Below, piece after piece: positions 41,893-52,599 of a stretch of DNA of 64,000 bases; position 1 is the first letter of the stretch, and each line of letters begins with the position of its first letter. Below the pieces are notes generated by a model. It saw only the letters and a program-made list of their open reading frames with translations. It was not told the DNA's origin and searched no databases. The DNA is from PALSA-612 sp963791225 (GTDB lineage: Bacteria > Actinomycetota > Thermoleophilia > Gaiellales > Gaiellaceae), in assembly GCA_963791225.1 (NCBI GenBank), contig CAWBRV010000008.1, positions 248,001 through 312,000 on the forward strand, given 5' to 3'. Position numbers and translations under genes: made by a program.

Positions 41893-43215
41893 GTGAATTT
41901 GGCGATCTTGCGGGGGTTTTTGGCCTCGCTCGGCGTGGCGGTCGCCGTCCTCCTCGTCTCGAGCCCCGCGGTCGGTTCCGGCCCGCACAGACCTCGCGTG
42001 CTCGCAGTGAAGTTCGCGACGGACATCAGCCCGCCGACGGCCGACTACTTCAAGAGCGAGATCGACCACGCTGCGAGCGCCGGCTACGACGCCGTCGTGA
42101 TCCTGCTCGACACCCCCGGCGGCCTGCTGGACTCGATGCGGTCGATGTACCAGAAGGAGCTTGCCTCGAAGGTCCCCGTCATCGTCTACGTGTCGCCCGA
42201 AGGAGCGCGCGCAGCCTCGGCGGGAGTGTGGATCGGCCAGGCCGCGGATGTGCTCGCGATGTCGCCGATCTCGAACATCGGCTCGTCGACGCCGATCGAC
42301 TCGGGCGGCAGCAACCTCGGCTCCGACCTCCGCAGGAAGGTCATCAACGACGCGGCCGCCTCGCTGACCGCACTCGCGGCGGCGCACAAGCGCAACGTCG
42401 TCTGGCCGGGGCGAGCCGTACGCGGAGCGTCGAACCTCACCTCGCAGCAGGCGCTGCGGCAGAACGTCATCGACGCGACCGCGCCGACCCTGCCCGCCCT
42501 GCTGCGCCAGCTCCAGGGCTACCACACGAAAGACGCGCAGCGGCCGTTCACGCTCCACCTCGCCGGCGCCCAGATCGACAACACGTCGCCCGGGTTCCTG
42601 ACGCGGTTCCTCAACACCGTGATCGACCCGAACCTGATCTCGATCCTCTTCCTCGCCGGGCTGATCGGCCTGATCTTCGAGGTACTGCATCCGGGAGTCG
42701 TGCTGCCGGGTGCGCTCGGCGCCGTGGCGCTCGTGATCTCGCTGTACGGCTTCTCGGTGCTGAACCCGAGCTGGGGCGGAATCGTGCTGATCGTGCTCGG
42801 GGTCGCGCTCCTGATCGTCGACCTCCACGCGGTCACCCACGGGGTGCTCACGATCGCCGGGCTCGTAGCGCTCGGCTTCGGCATGGCCTTGCTGTTCCAG
42901 AACCAGCCGGCGGGGTTCCAGGTGAACAACTGGCTCGTGATCAGCATCGCGGTCGGGCTCGCGGCGCTGTGGGCGTTCGTGCTCGGAAAGGGGTTCGCCG
43001 CGCGGCGGCGGCCGGTGACGAGCGGGAAGGCAAGCATGATCGGGTTGCACGGGATTGCCCGCGGGACCGGCGCCGTCGCCGTCAACGGCGAGATCTGGAA
43101 CGCGCACCAGGCGAGCGGCGAGCCGCTCGCGCTCGGCGAGGAAATCGTGGTCGAGGCGGTCGAGAACGGCCTGATACTGCTCGTCCGGCCCGCCCGCGTC
43201 CACACCCCTGCGTAG
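41893..43215 (+). CDS. nfeD: NfeD-family membrane serine protease (long form)
   Basis: A 440-aa protein with an N-terminal signal/anchor and a ClpP-like protease domain (about 35-230). The segment ILLDTPGGLLDSM and the nucleophile region ARAASAGVWIG match the family, with Lys supplied by VVWPGRAVRG-type sequence. Four hydrophobic helices (about 245-365) and an OB-fold tail (LHGIARGTGAVAVNGEIWNA, about 380-440) follow. It pairs with the slipin 21 bp downstream, a conserved operon. GTG 41893 start; the leader is at most a few nt if TACAGT (41878-41883) is the -10. Confidence 0.92.
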   Translation: MNLAILRGFLASLGVAVAVLLVSSPAVGSGPHRPRVLAVKFATDISPPTADYFKSEIDHAASAGYDAVVILLDTPGGLLDSMRSMYQKELASKVPVIVYVSPEGARAASAGVWIGQAADVLAMSPISNIGSSTPIDSGGSNLGSDLRRKVINDAAASLTALAAAHKRNVVWPGRAVRGASNLTSQQALRQNVIDATAPTLPALLRQLQGYHTKDAQRPFTLHLAGAQIDNTSPGFLTRFLNTVIDPNLISILFLAGLIGLIFEVLHPGVVLPGALGAVALVISLYGFSVLNPSWGGIVLIVLGVALLIVDLHAVTHGVLTIAGLVALGFGMALLFQNQPAGFQVNNWLVISIAVGLAALWAFVLGKGFAARRRPVTSGKASMIGLHGIARGTGAVAVNGEIWNAHQASGEPLALGEEIVVEAVENGLILLVRPARVHTPA

Positions 43216-43236
43216 GATCAGAGAGAGGGGAAGCCT

Positions 43237-44031
43237 GTGGCTGCCGCAATCATCGCGATCGTCGTCGTCCTCGGCCTGGCCGTACTGCTTCTCGCGTCCG
43301 CGATCAAGATCGTGCGCGAGTACGAGCGCGCCATCGTCTTCCGGCTCGGCCGGCTGCTTCCCGAGCCGAAGGGGCCGGGCCTCTTCATCAGGATCCCGAT
43401 CGTCGACCAGTTCATCAAGGTCGACCTGCGGACGATCACGCTGATGATCCCGCCGCAGGAGGTCATCACCAAGGACAACGTCCCGGTCCGCGTCAACGCG
43501 GTCGCGTACTTCCGGATCCTCGACCCGAAGGCGGCGATCGTCCAGGTCGAGAACTTCATGGTCGCCACGTCGCAGGTCGCACAGACGACGCTGCGCTCGG
43601 TGCTCGGTCAGCACCAGCTCGACGAACTGCTGTCCGAGCGCGAGAAGATCAACGCGATCCTCCAGGGGATCATCGACGAGACGACCGCGCCCTGGGGCAT
43701 CAAGGTGTCGATCGTCGAGGTCAAGGACGTCGAGATCCCGAGCGACATGCAGCGGGCCATGGCCAGGCAGGCCGAGGCCGAGCGCGAGCGGCGGGCCAAG
43801 GTGATCAACGCCGAGGGCGAGTACCAGGCCGCCGAGCGGCTCAAGGATGCCGCGGTCGTGATCGCCGACCACCCGATCGCGCTTCAGCTCCGGTACCTTC
43901 AGACCTTGCTCGAGATCGGCTCCACCAACTCCTCGACGATCGTCTTCCCGGCTCCGATCGAGCTCTTGCGCCCCTTCATGAGCGGACCGGGTTCGACCGG
44001 GTCGCCGCCGGGTACACCGAAGGACGGATGA
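43237..44031 (+). CDS. slipin / stomatin-like SPFH protein
   Basis: A 264-aa protein with one N-terminal membrane helix (AAAIIAIVVVLGLAVLLLASAI) followed by an SPFH/band 7 domain (about 28-180: REYERAIVFRLGR, GLFIRIPIVDQFIKVDLRT) and a helical coiled tail rich in Ala/Glu/Arg (about 170-215). It forms membrane scaffolds and is the usual NfeD partner and substrate. GTG 43237 has GAGGGGAAG 6-8 nt upstream. galT-like gene overlaps its stop. Confidence 0.93.
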   Translation: MAAAIIAIVVVLGLAVLLLASAIKIVREYERAIVFRLGRLLPEPKGPGLFIRIPIVDQFIKVDLRTITLMIPPQEVITKDNVPVRVNAVAYFRILDPKAAIVQVENFMVATSQVAQTTLRSVLGQHQLDELLSEREKINAILQGIIDETTAPWGIKVSIVEVKDVEIPSDMQRAMARQAEAERERRAKVINAEGEYQAAERLKDAAVVIADHPIALQLRYLQTLLEIGSTNSSTIVFPAPIELLRPFMSGPGSTGSPPGTPKDG

Positions 44032-44903
44032 CGCACGAAAACTCCGCGGAGACTGAGCTCCGCAAAGATCCCGTGTCAGGCCGTCTCGTCGTCGTCGCCC
44101 CCGGGCGTTCGAAGCGGCCGGGCGCGTTCCGGCGGTCCCCGCTCGAGGTGACGCCGGAGGAGCTCGACTCCTGCCCGTTCTGCGCGGGTCGCGAGGAGCG
44201 CACGCCGCCGGAGACCCTGCGTCTGCCGGCCGGCACCGAACCGTGGCAGGTACGCGTCGTGCCGAATCTCTACCCGGCGTTCGAGGGCCAGGAGGTCGTC
44301 GTCCACACGCCCAGGCACTGCCACTTCCTCGCCGACCTGACCGACGACGAGATCGCCGTTGTCGCCGACGCCTGGCAGTCACGGGCGGCGGCGCGCGACG
44401 GCTACCTGCACGCGTTCGTCAACGAGCGCTCCGAGGCAGGTGCCAGCCTGCCCCACACGCACTCCCAGCTCGTCTGGTTCGCATCGGCGCCGCCCGAAGT
44501 CGACCGGGAGCTCCGGCCCGGCTCGTGTCGCGTCTGCGACCCGCCGGGCGGCGACGAGCTCGTGGTCGCGGAACGAGACGGAATCGTCCTGCGCGCGGCC
44601 TGGGCTGGACGCATGCCGTACGAGCTGGTCGTCGCGCCCGTCGAGCACGAGAGCGATCCGTGGCGGAGCGACCTGCTCGCGACCGCGCTGCAGCTCGCCG
44701 CCGAGGGGCTTCGCCGCCTGCACGAGCTCGAGGGGCCGTGCCCGATGAACCTGTGGCTCCACGAGTCGGGCCACTGGCATATCGAGGTCGTGCCGCGGCT
44801 CACCGTCATGGCCGGGATCGAGCTCGGAGCCGGCTACTACGTCAACCCGCTGCGGCCGGAGACCGCCGCCGAAGCGCTGCGCGGTGCGAAGATCGCCGCG
44901 TGA
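44028..44903 (+). CDS. galT: galactose-1-phosphate uridylyltransferase-like HIT protein
   Basis: A 291-aa protein of the GalT branch of the HIT superfamily. It has Cys49/Cys52 (CPFC, zinc), VVPNLYPAFEG, and the active-site motif PHTHSQ with His143 and His145 in place of the classical HPH. HWHIEVVPR closes the domain. It is shorter than E. coli GalT (about 348 aa), and the HxH spacing keeps the nucleophilic His. UDP-hexose transfer is likely, but a related phosphorylase is possible. ATG overlaps the slipin stop by 4 bp. Confidence 0.82.
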   Translation: MTHENSAETELRKDPVSGRLVVVAPGRSKRPGAFRRSPLEVTPEELDSCPFCAGREERTPPETLRLPAGTEPWQVRVVPNLYPAFEGQEVVVHTPRHCHFLADLTDDEIAVVADAWQSRAAARDGYLHAFVNERSEAGASLPHTHSQLVWFASAPPEVDRELRPGSCRVCDPPGGDELVVAERDGIVLRAAWAGRMPYELVVAPVEHESDPWRSDLLATALQLAAEGLRRLHELEGPCPMNLWLHESGHWHIEVVPRLTVMAGIELGAGYYVNPLRPETAAEALRGAKIAA

Positions 44904-45985
44904 CGGACGAACGACTCACACGCTACGCGGAGCTCCTCGTCGACACCTGCCTGGGCGTCCAGGCCGGCTGGGAGGTGCTGATCGTCTCCACACCGCATGC
45001 CAAGCCGCTGCTCGACGAGATGGGCAGGACGATCGCGCGGCGCGGCGCCTACGCCGTCTTCCAGCTCTCGTTCGCCGGGACGATCGGGGCCGCTGAGGGC
45101 GCGTGGCTGCGCGAGGCACCGATGGAGCTGGTCGCGGCGCCGTCGAAGCTCCAGGCGCACCTGTTCGAGAACTGCGACGCCGTTGCCGCGGTCGTCGCGC
45201 CCGAGAACACACGCGAGTCCTCCGCGGTCGACGCCGAACGGATCGGCGCCGTGCAGGCGGCATACCGCGAACCGCTCTACCGGCTCATGCGACACGAGGT
45301 GCCGTGGGTGGGCTGCCAGTACCCGACACCCGCGCTCGCGCAGGAGGCCGGCATGGCGACCGAGGCGTTCGCCGACTTCCTCTACGGCTCCTGCCTGCTC
45401 GACTGGACGGCCGAAGGCGAGCGGATGCGGCGATTCGCCGACCGCTTCGACTCAGCCGAGGAGGTGCACATCGTCGGCGACCGCACCGACCTGCGCCTGA
45501 GCGTGGCCGGCCGGGCGATGCTGGTCGACGCCGGCGGGGCGAACATGCCGGGGGGAGAGTTCTTCACCTCGCCGGTCGAGGACTCCGCCGAGGGCGAGAT
45601 CGTGTTCGGCGAGTTTCCGGCCGTCTATGCAGGTCGCGAGCTGACCGGCGTGCGTCTGCGGTTCGAGGCGGGCAGGATCGTCGACGCAGCGGCGGACGCA
45701 CACGAGGACTTCCTGATCGAGACGCTCGACCGCGACGAGGGCGCGCGTCGCCTGGGCGAGCTCGGCATCGGCTGCAATCCCGGCATCACGCGCTACATGA
45801 AGAACACGCTGTTCGACGAGAAGATGGACGGGACCGTCCACCTCGCGCTCGGCAACGGCTTCCCCGACCTGGGCGGCACCAACGAGTCGACGATCCACTG
45901 GGACATCGTCAAGGACCTTCGCAACGGCGGCCGGATCGAACTGGACGGCGAGCCCGTCCAGCAAGACGGGCGCTGGTCGATCTAG
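44900..45985 (+). CDS. M29-family (thermophilic-type) aminopeptidase
   Basis: A 361-aa metallopeptidase. The pattern TPALAQEAGM, DRTDLRLSVAGR, GGANMPGGEFFTSPVEDSAEG, ELGIGCNPGITRYMKNTLFDEKM and GTVHLALGNGFPDLGG matches aminopeptidase T/PepS, with the metal-binding Glu, His and Asp present. GTG 44900 overlaps the galT stop by 4 bp. It ends exactly next to the convergent gyrA stop (45986). Confidence 0.92.
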   Translation: MTDERLTRYAELLVDTCLGVQAGWEVLIVSTPHAKPLLDEMGRTIARRGAYAVFQLSFAGTIGAAEGAWLREAPMELVAAPSKLQAHLFENCDAVAAVVAPENTRESSAVDAERIGAVQAAYREPLYRLMRHEVPWVGCQYPTPALAQEAGMATEAFADFLYGSCLLDWTAEGERMRRFADRFDSAEEVHIVGDRTDLRLSVAGRAMLVDAGGANMPGGEFFTSPVEDSAEGEIVFGEFPAVYAGRELTGVRLRFEAGRIVDAAADAHEDFLIETLDRDEGARRLGELGIGCNPGITRYMKNTLFDEKMDGTVHLALGNGFPDLGGTNESTIHWDIVKDLRNGGRIELDGEPVQQDGRWSI

Positions 45986-48613
<2,628 letters not shown>

Positions 48614-48621
48614 GACACGCC

Positions 48622-51003
48622 CTAGACATCGAGGAACTTCACGTCCTTGGCGTTCTGCTCGATGAAGAGGCGGCGCGGCTCGACCTGGTCGCCCATCAGC
48701 ATCGAGAACACGTTGTCCGCGGCGGCGGCGTCCTCGACCTCGACGCGGACGAGGATGCGGTTGGCCGGGTTCATGGTCGTGTCCCAGAGCTCGGATGCGT
48801 TCATCTCGCCGAGGCCCTTGAAGCGTCCGACCTGCATCCCGTCCTTGGCGAGGTCGAGCGTGGCGTGGCGCAGCTCCTCGAACGTGTGCGCCGAGCTCTG
48901 CTTCTTGCCGAACGCGATCTGGAAGGGCGGATGCCCGACGACCTCGACCAGCTTGGCGTGGGCGCGCCGCACGTTCGCGTACACGGGCGAGGCGAGCAGC
49001 TCGGCCGGAGCGCTCGCGTGAACCGCGGCACCGGTCTCGCGCTCGACGATCTTGACCTTGAACGTGGCAGCGTCCGCCTCGACCACCGTCAGCTCGTACC
49101 CGTTCGGCTCGAGCCCAGCGAGCGCCTTCTCGACCTCCTTCGGCGTCGCGGCCTCGGTCTCGACAAGCCGATGCGCGATCACGAGGTCGCCGGCCTGCGA
49201 GCCGAAGTCGGCGCGGAGGCGGGCGGACCAGCCCTCGAACTCGTTCAAGGCGCGAGTGAACCGGTTGTAGCGGCTCTCCGTGAGCTTGATCTCCTGTCCG
49301 CGCCGGTCGGTGACGTCCATGTCCTTGACCCGCTCACGGACGAGTAGTTCCTCGAAGTGCGACTCCTTCTCGATGTACTGCTCGCGGTTCCCGATCTTGA
49401 CGCGGTAGAGCGGCGGCACCGCGATGTAGACGTACCCGCCCTCGACCAGGTCCTTCATCTGCCGGTAGAGGAACGTGAGGATCAGCGTGCGGATGTGCGA
49501 GCCGTCCACGTCGGCGTCGGTCATGACGATCACGTGGTGGTAGCGCAGCTTCTCGAGGTCGAACTCGTCGCCGATACCCGTGCCGATCGCGGTGATGATC
49601 GCCTGGATCTCGGTGTTCGAGAGCACCTTGTTGATCCGGTTCTTCTCGGAGTTGATCACCTTGCCGCGGAGCGGGAGGATCGCCTGGTAGGTGCGGTCGC
49701 GCGCGTCCTTCGCGGAGCCGCCGGCGGAGTTCCCCTCGACGAGGTAGAGCTCGGACACCTCGGGGTCGCCGCTCTGGCAGTCGGCGAGCTTGCCTGGGAG
49801 CGAGCCGCCTTCAAGCGCCGTCTTGCGCGTGAGCTCGCGGGCCTTGCGGGCCGCCTGCCGTGCGCGTGCAGCCGCGATCGCCTTCAGGACGATCTGGCGC
49901 GCGTCGGTGGGGTTCTCCTCGAGGAACTCGGCCAGCTTCTGGTTGACCGTCTGCTCGACGAAGCCGCGTACCCAGGGGTTCCCGAGCTTCGTCTTCGTCT
50001 GGCCCTCGAACTGCGGGTCGCGGAGCTTCACGGAGATGACCGCGGCGAGCCCCTCGCGAACGTCCTCGCCCTCGAGGTTCTCCTCCTTCTCCTTGAGCAG
50101 GGCCTTGTCGCGCGCGAACTTGTTGAGCGTCCCGGTGAGCGCCGCCTTGAAGCCGGAGAGGTGCGATCCGCCCTCGTGCGTGTTGATGTTGTTCGCGAAC
50201 GCGAACAGCGACTCGACGTAGGAGGCGTTCCACTGCATCGCCACCTCGACGGTGCCGAGGTCGGTCTCGCCCTCAAAGGACACGATGCGTTTGTGGAGCG
50301 GGTCCTTCGACTGGTTGACGTAGGCGACGAAGTCCCGGATGCCGCCCTCGGCGTAGAACTCGTCCCGGGTCTCGCCTTCACGCTCGTCGACGAGCGCGAT
50401 GCGCAGGCCGCGCGTGAGGAACGCCGTCTCGCGCAGCATGTGGACGAGCGTCTCCCGCAACCATTCGAGCTCGTCGAAGATCTCGAGGTCGGGCAGGAAG
50501 CTGATCGTCGTGCCCGTCACCTTCGTCGGGCCGGTCGCCTTCATCGCCTCGATCGGCTCGCCGCGCGCGAACTCCTGACGCCAGGTCTTGCCGTCCCGCT
50601 GCACCTCGGCGACGAGCCACTCCGAGAGCGCGTTGACGACGGAGACGCCCACGCCGTGCAATCCGCCGGAGACCTTGTAGCCCGACCCGCCGAACTTGCC
50701 GCCCGCGTGCAACTTCGTGAGTACGACGGTCAGGGCGGGCAGGCCCTGCTCGGCCATGATGTCGACGGGGATCCCAGATCCGTTGTCCGAGACCGTGACC
50801 GAGTTGTCCGGATGCAGGGTCACCTCGATCAGGTCGGCGCGGCCCGCCATGGCCTCGTCCACCGAGTTCGCAACCACCTCGTAGATGAGGTGATGGAGGC
50901 CCCGCGACCCCGTCGAGCCGATGTACATCCCGGGCCTGAGCCGGACCGGCTCGAGGCCTTCGAGGACGGAGATGTCCTTTGCGGTGTACGCTGCTTCAGT
51001 CAT
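48622..51003 (-). CDS. gyrB: DNA gyrase subunit B (long form with TOPRIM insertion)
   Basis: A 793-aa ATPase subunit. The GHKL ATP site (NSVDEAMAGRA, DNGSGIPVD, GGLHGVGVSVVNALS), transducer and TOPRIM (EGNSAGGSAK, DADVDGSHIRTL) are all present. About 165 residues from about 550 to 715 form an insertion like that of E. coli GyrB (804 aa); most Gram-positive and actinobacterial GyrB are 640-690 aa. The conserved C-terminus (RFKGLGEMNASELWDTTMNP) follows. It is preceded by a terminator-like hairpin. Confidence 0.97.
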   Translation of the reverse strand: MTEAAYTAKDISVLEGLEPVRLRPGMYIGSTGSRGLHHLIYEVVANSVDEAMAGRADLIEVTLHPDNSVTVSDNGSGIPVDIMAEQGLPALTVVLTKLHAGGKFGGSGYKVSGGLHGVGVSVVNALSEWLVAEVQRDGKTWRQEFARGEPIEAMKATGPTKVTGTTISFLPDLEIFDELEWLRETLVHMLRETAFLTRGLRIALVDEREGETRDEFYAEGGIRDFVAYVNQSKDPLHKRIVSFEGETDLGTVEVAMQWNASYVESLFAFANNINTHEGGSHLSGFKAALTGTLNKFARDKALLKEKEENLEGEDVREGLAAVISVKLRDPQFEGQTKTKLGNPWVRGFVEQTVNQKLAEFLEENPTDARQIVLKAIAAARARQAARKARELTRKTALEGGSLPGKLADCQSGDPEVSELYLVEGNSAGGSAKDARDRTYQAILPLRGKVINSEKNRINKVLSNTEIQAIITAIGTGIGDEFDLEKLRYHHVIVMTDADVDGSHIRTLILTFLYRQMKDLVEGGYVYIAVPPLYRVKIGNREQYIEKESHFEELLVRERVKDMDVTDRRGQEIKLTESRYNRFTRALNEFEGWSARLRADFGSQAGDLVIAHRLVETEAATPKEVEKALAGLEPNGYELTVVEADAATFKVKIVERETGAAVHASAPAELLASPVYANVRRAHAKLVEVVGHPPFQIAFGKKQSSAHTFEELRHATLDLAKDGMQVGRFKGLGEMNASELWDTTMNPANRILVRVEVEDAAAADNVFSMLMGDQVEPRRLFIEQNAKDVKFLDV

Positions 51004-51009
51004 GAAAAA

Positions 51010-51037
51010 AGCCCTGCAATTTCCCTATTTGCGGGCT
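51010..51037 (-). promoter_or_regulatory. terminator-like hairpin and T6 tract in the gyrB leader
   Basis: On the minus strand AGCCCGCAA pairs with TTGCAGGGCT (one bulged A), 9-nt loop, then TTTTTT and C just before ATG 51003. It has the form of an intrinsic terminator. The only Shine-Dalgarno-like bases (AGGG) are inside the stem. Confidence 0.65.
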
Positions 51038-51043
51038 GCTTGA

Positions 51044-51049
51044 AGTGTA
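51044..51049 (-). promoter_or_regulatory. -10 box TACACT upstream of gyrB
   Basis: TACACT is followed by 6 nt. The predicted first transcribed base (51037, A) is exactly the first base of the hairpin stem. It overlaps the stop end of the DciA/DUF721 gene. Confidence 0.4.
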
Positions 51050-51514
51050 TCAGATCGGGCGGTTGTCAGAACCGCGAGAGAGCCCGAGCGAAGCCGCCCT
51101 CGCGACCCGTTCGCGAAGCTCCTCGTCGCCGATTCCGGCCACCAGTGCCGCAGCCTCCGCGACGACCTCCGGCAGCGGCTCGGGGACGCCCCGCGAGCCC
51201 TCCTCCGGAGCCATTGGAGCCGGCTCGGGGAGGTGCCCCTGGGCGAATCTGACGGCCGTCGGGGCGTGGTCCCCCAGTTCGGCGGCGAGCCGCTCGAGAA
51301 TCCGCGGCGCGAGCTGGCCGAGTTCGAACGCCCACACGGACGAGCTCGTGTGCACGTGCAACGTCCCGTCGCGACCTACCCGCGCCGGCCATGCGTTCCG
51401 CACCACCTCGTCGCCGACGGCGGCCGGCCAGACGGCGACGATCCTGGGCATCGCCCCGGAGCCGTCGAAGCGGCCGAGCTGGCGCTCGACGTCGCGACCG
51501 ATCCGCTCCATCAC
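51050..51514 (-). CDS. DciA-like (DUF721) protein
   Basis: A 154-aa protein in the conserved slot between recF and gyrB. Residues about 20-100 match DUF721 (VAVWPAAVGDEVVRNAWP, GTLHVHTSSSVWAFEL, LAPRILERLAAELG). DciA is the replicative-helicase loader of most bacteria lacking DnaC/DnaI, so loading of DnaB at the origin is inferred. GTG 51514 overlaps the recF stop by 4 bp; ATG 51511 directly follows and may be used instead. Confidence 0.85.
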   Translation of the reverse strand: MMERIGRDVERQLGRFDGSGAMPRIVAVWPAAVGDEVVRNAWPARVGRDGTLHVHTSSSVWAFELGQLAPRILERLAAELGDHAPTAVRFAQGHLPEPAPMAPEEGSRGVPEPLPEVVAEAAALVAGIGDEELRERVARAASLGLSRGSDNRPI

Positions 51515-52572
51515 GCCGCGACCGCCCGGCCCGGCGTGACCTCGACCACCTGCGCCGGCTCTGCCGGCAAGGCCTGGCGCGAGGTCGAGGTGATCACCGT
51601 CTGCCCGCGGCTCGCCACCCGCGCGGCGAGAATCTCGCGGCGGCCGGGGTCGAGCTCGGAAAGGACGTCGTCGAGCAGGAGCAGCGGGGGCGAGGGGCGG
51701 TGCTCGGCGAGGAGGTCGGACTCGGCGAGGAGGAGCGAGAGCACGGCGAGCCGCTGCTCTCCCTGCGACCCGAAGCTGCGGAGATCGCGGGCGCCGGCGA
51801 CGACGGCGATCTCGTCGAGATGCGGCCCGAGACCGGTTGCGCCCCGTTCGACGTCGCGGTCGATCCTGGCCTCGAGCGAGGCGAGCGTCGGCGAGTCGCC
51901 GCGGTACTCGAGACCGGCCCCATCGAGGCCAAGCTCTCCCGCGCGCTCGGCGAAGCCCGGTCCGAGCAGGTCGAGCACACGCTGCCGGGCCGCGACGAGC
52001 TCCGCGCCGAGGTCGGCCACGCGCTCGGTCCACGGCGACAGCGCATCTCGCGTCGACAGCCCGAGCGACACGCGGCGGAGCGAGGCGTTCCGCTGGCCGA
52101 GCGCCTCGCCGTACGCCGCCGGCACACCCGCCTGGGCCGGCAGGAGACGTCCGAGTGCGCGATCGACATAGGCCCGCCGGACGGCAGGGCCGCCCTTGAC
52201 GACGGCCAGCCGGTCGGGCGTGAAGACGAGGGTCGCCAGCTCGCTCCGCAGCCGTTCGACCCGTTCGACCCGGGCGCCGTTCAGGCGCATCTCCCGGCCG
52301 CCGGCTCGCTGGAGGACGACCTCCGTCTCGACCGGCACCTCGCCGCGGCTCCCGCGCACGGCGATCCGGGCGGCGTCGGCGCCGAAGCGGACGAGTTGCG
52401 CGTCCGCCCGCGTTCGCGGCGAGAAGCCCTGTGTGCCGACGTGCAGCGACTCGAGCAGGTTCGTCTTTCCGGCGCCGTTCGGGCCGACGACGAGCACGAT
52501 GCCGGACTCGAGGTCGAGGTCGAGCGACGCGTACGAGCGGAAGTCTCTCAGCGTGAGCGACGAAGCAATCAG
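51511..52572 (-). CDS. recF: DNA replication and repair protein RecF, non-canonical start
   Basis: An SMC-like ATPase for gap repair. Walker A is GPNGAGKTN and the signature/Walker B end is GSQGEQR followed by LLLLDDVLSELD. The true N-terminus (LTLRDFRSYASLDLDLESGIV) lies upstream of the first GTG (52497). In that frame only CTG (52572) or ATT (52569) can start, before the in-frame dnaN stop TAA at 52593. CTG gives the same distance to LRDFRS as in mycobacterial RecF. A truncated start at GTG 52497 would lose the first beta-strands. Confidence 0.85.
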   Translation of the reverse strand: MIASSLTLRDFRSYASLDLDLESGIVLVVGPNGAGKTNLLESLHVGTQGFSPRTRADAQLVRFGADAARIAVRGSRGEVPVETEVVLQRAGGREMRLNGARVERVERLRSELATLVFTPDRLAVVKGGPAVRRAYVDRALGRLLPAQAGVPAAYGEALGQRNASLRRVSLGLSTRDALSPWTERVADLGAELVAARQRVLDLLGPGFAERAGELGLDGAGLEYRGDSPTLASLEARIDRDVERGATGLGPHLDEIAVVAGARDLRSFGSQGEQRLAVLSLLLAESDLLAEHRPSPPLLLLDDVLSELDPGRREILAARVASRGQTVITSTSRQALPAEPAQVVEVTPGRAVAA

Positions 52573-52576
52573 CTCG

Positions 52577-52599
52577 GCCGGCTCGAGGTTTTAGCCGGC
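52577..52599 (-). promoter_or_regulatory. 7-bp inverted repeat around the dnaN stop codon
   Basis: GCCGGCT and AGCCGGC are separated by 9 nt and enclose the dnaN TAA. The hairpin ends 4 nt before the CTG proposed to start recF. It may affect coupling between the two genes. Confidence 0.4.

Noticed and set aside
41883..44903. 1006-codon plus-strand open frame
   Set aside because: Only its last 291 codons (galT-like) are real; the rest is off-frame over nfeD and the slipin gene.
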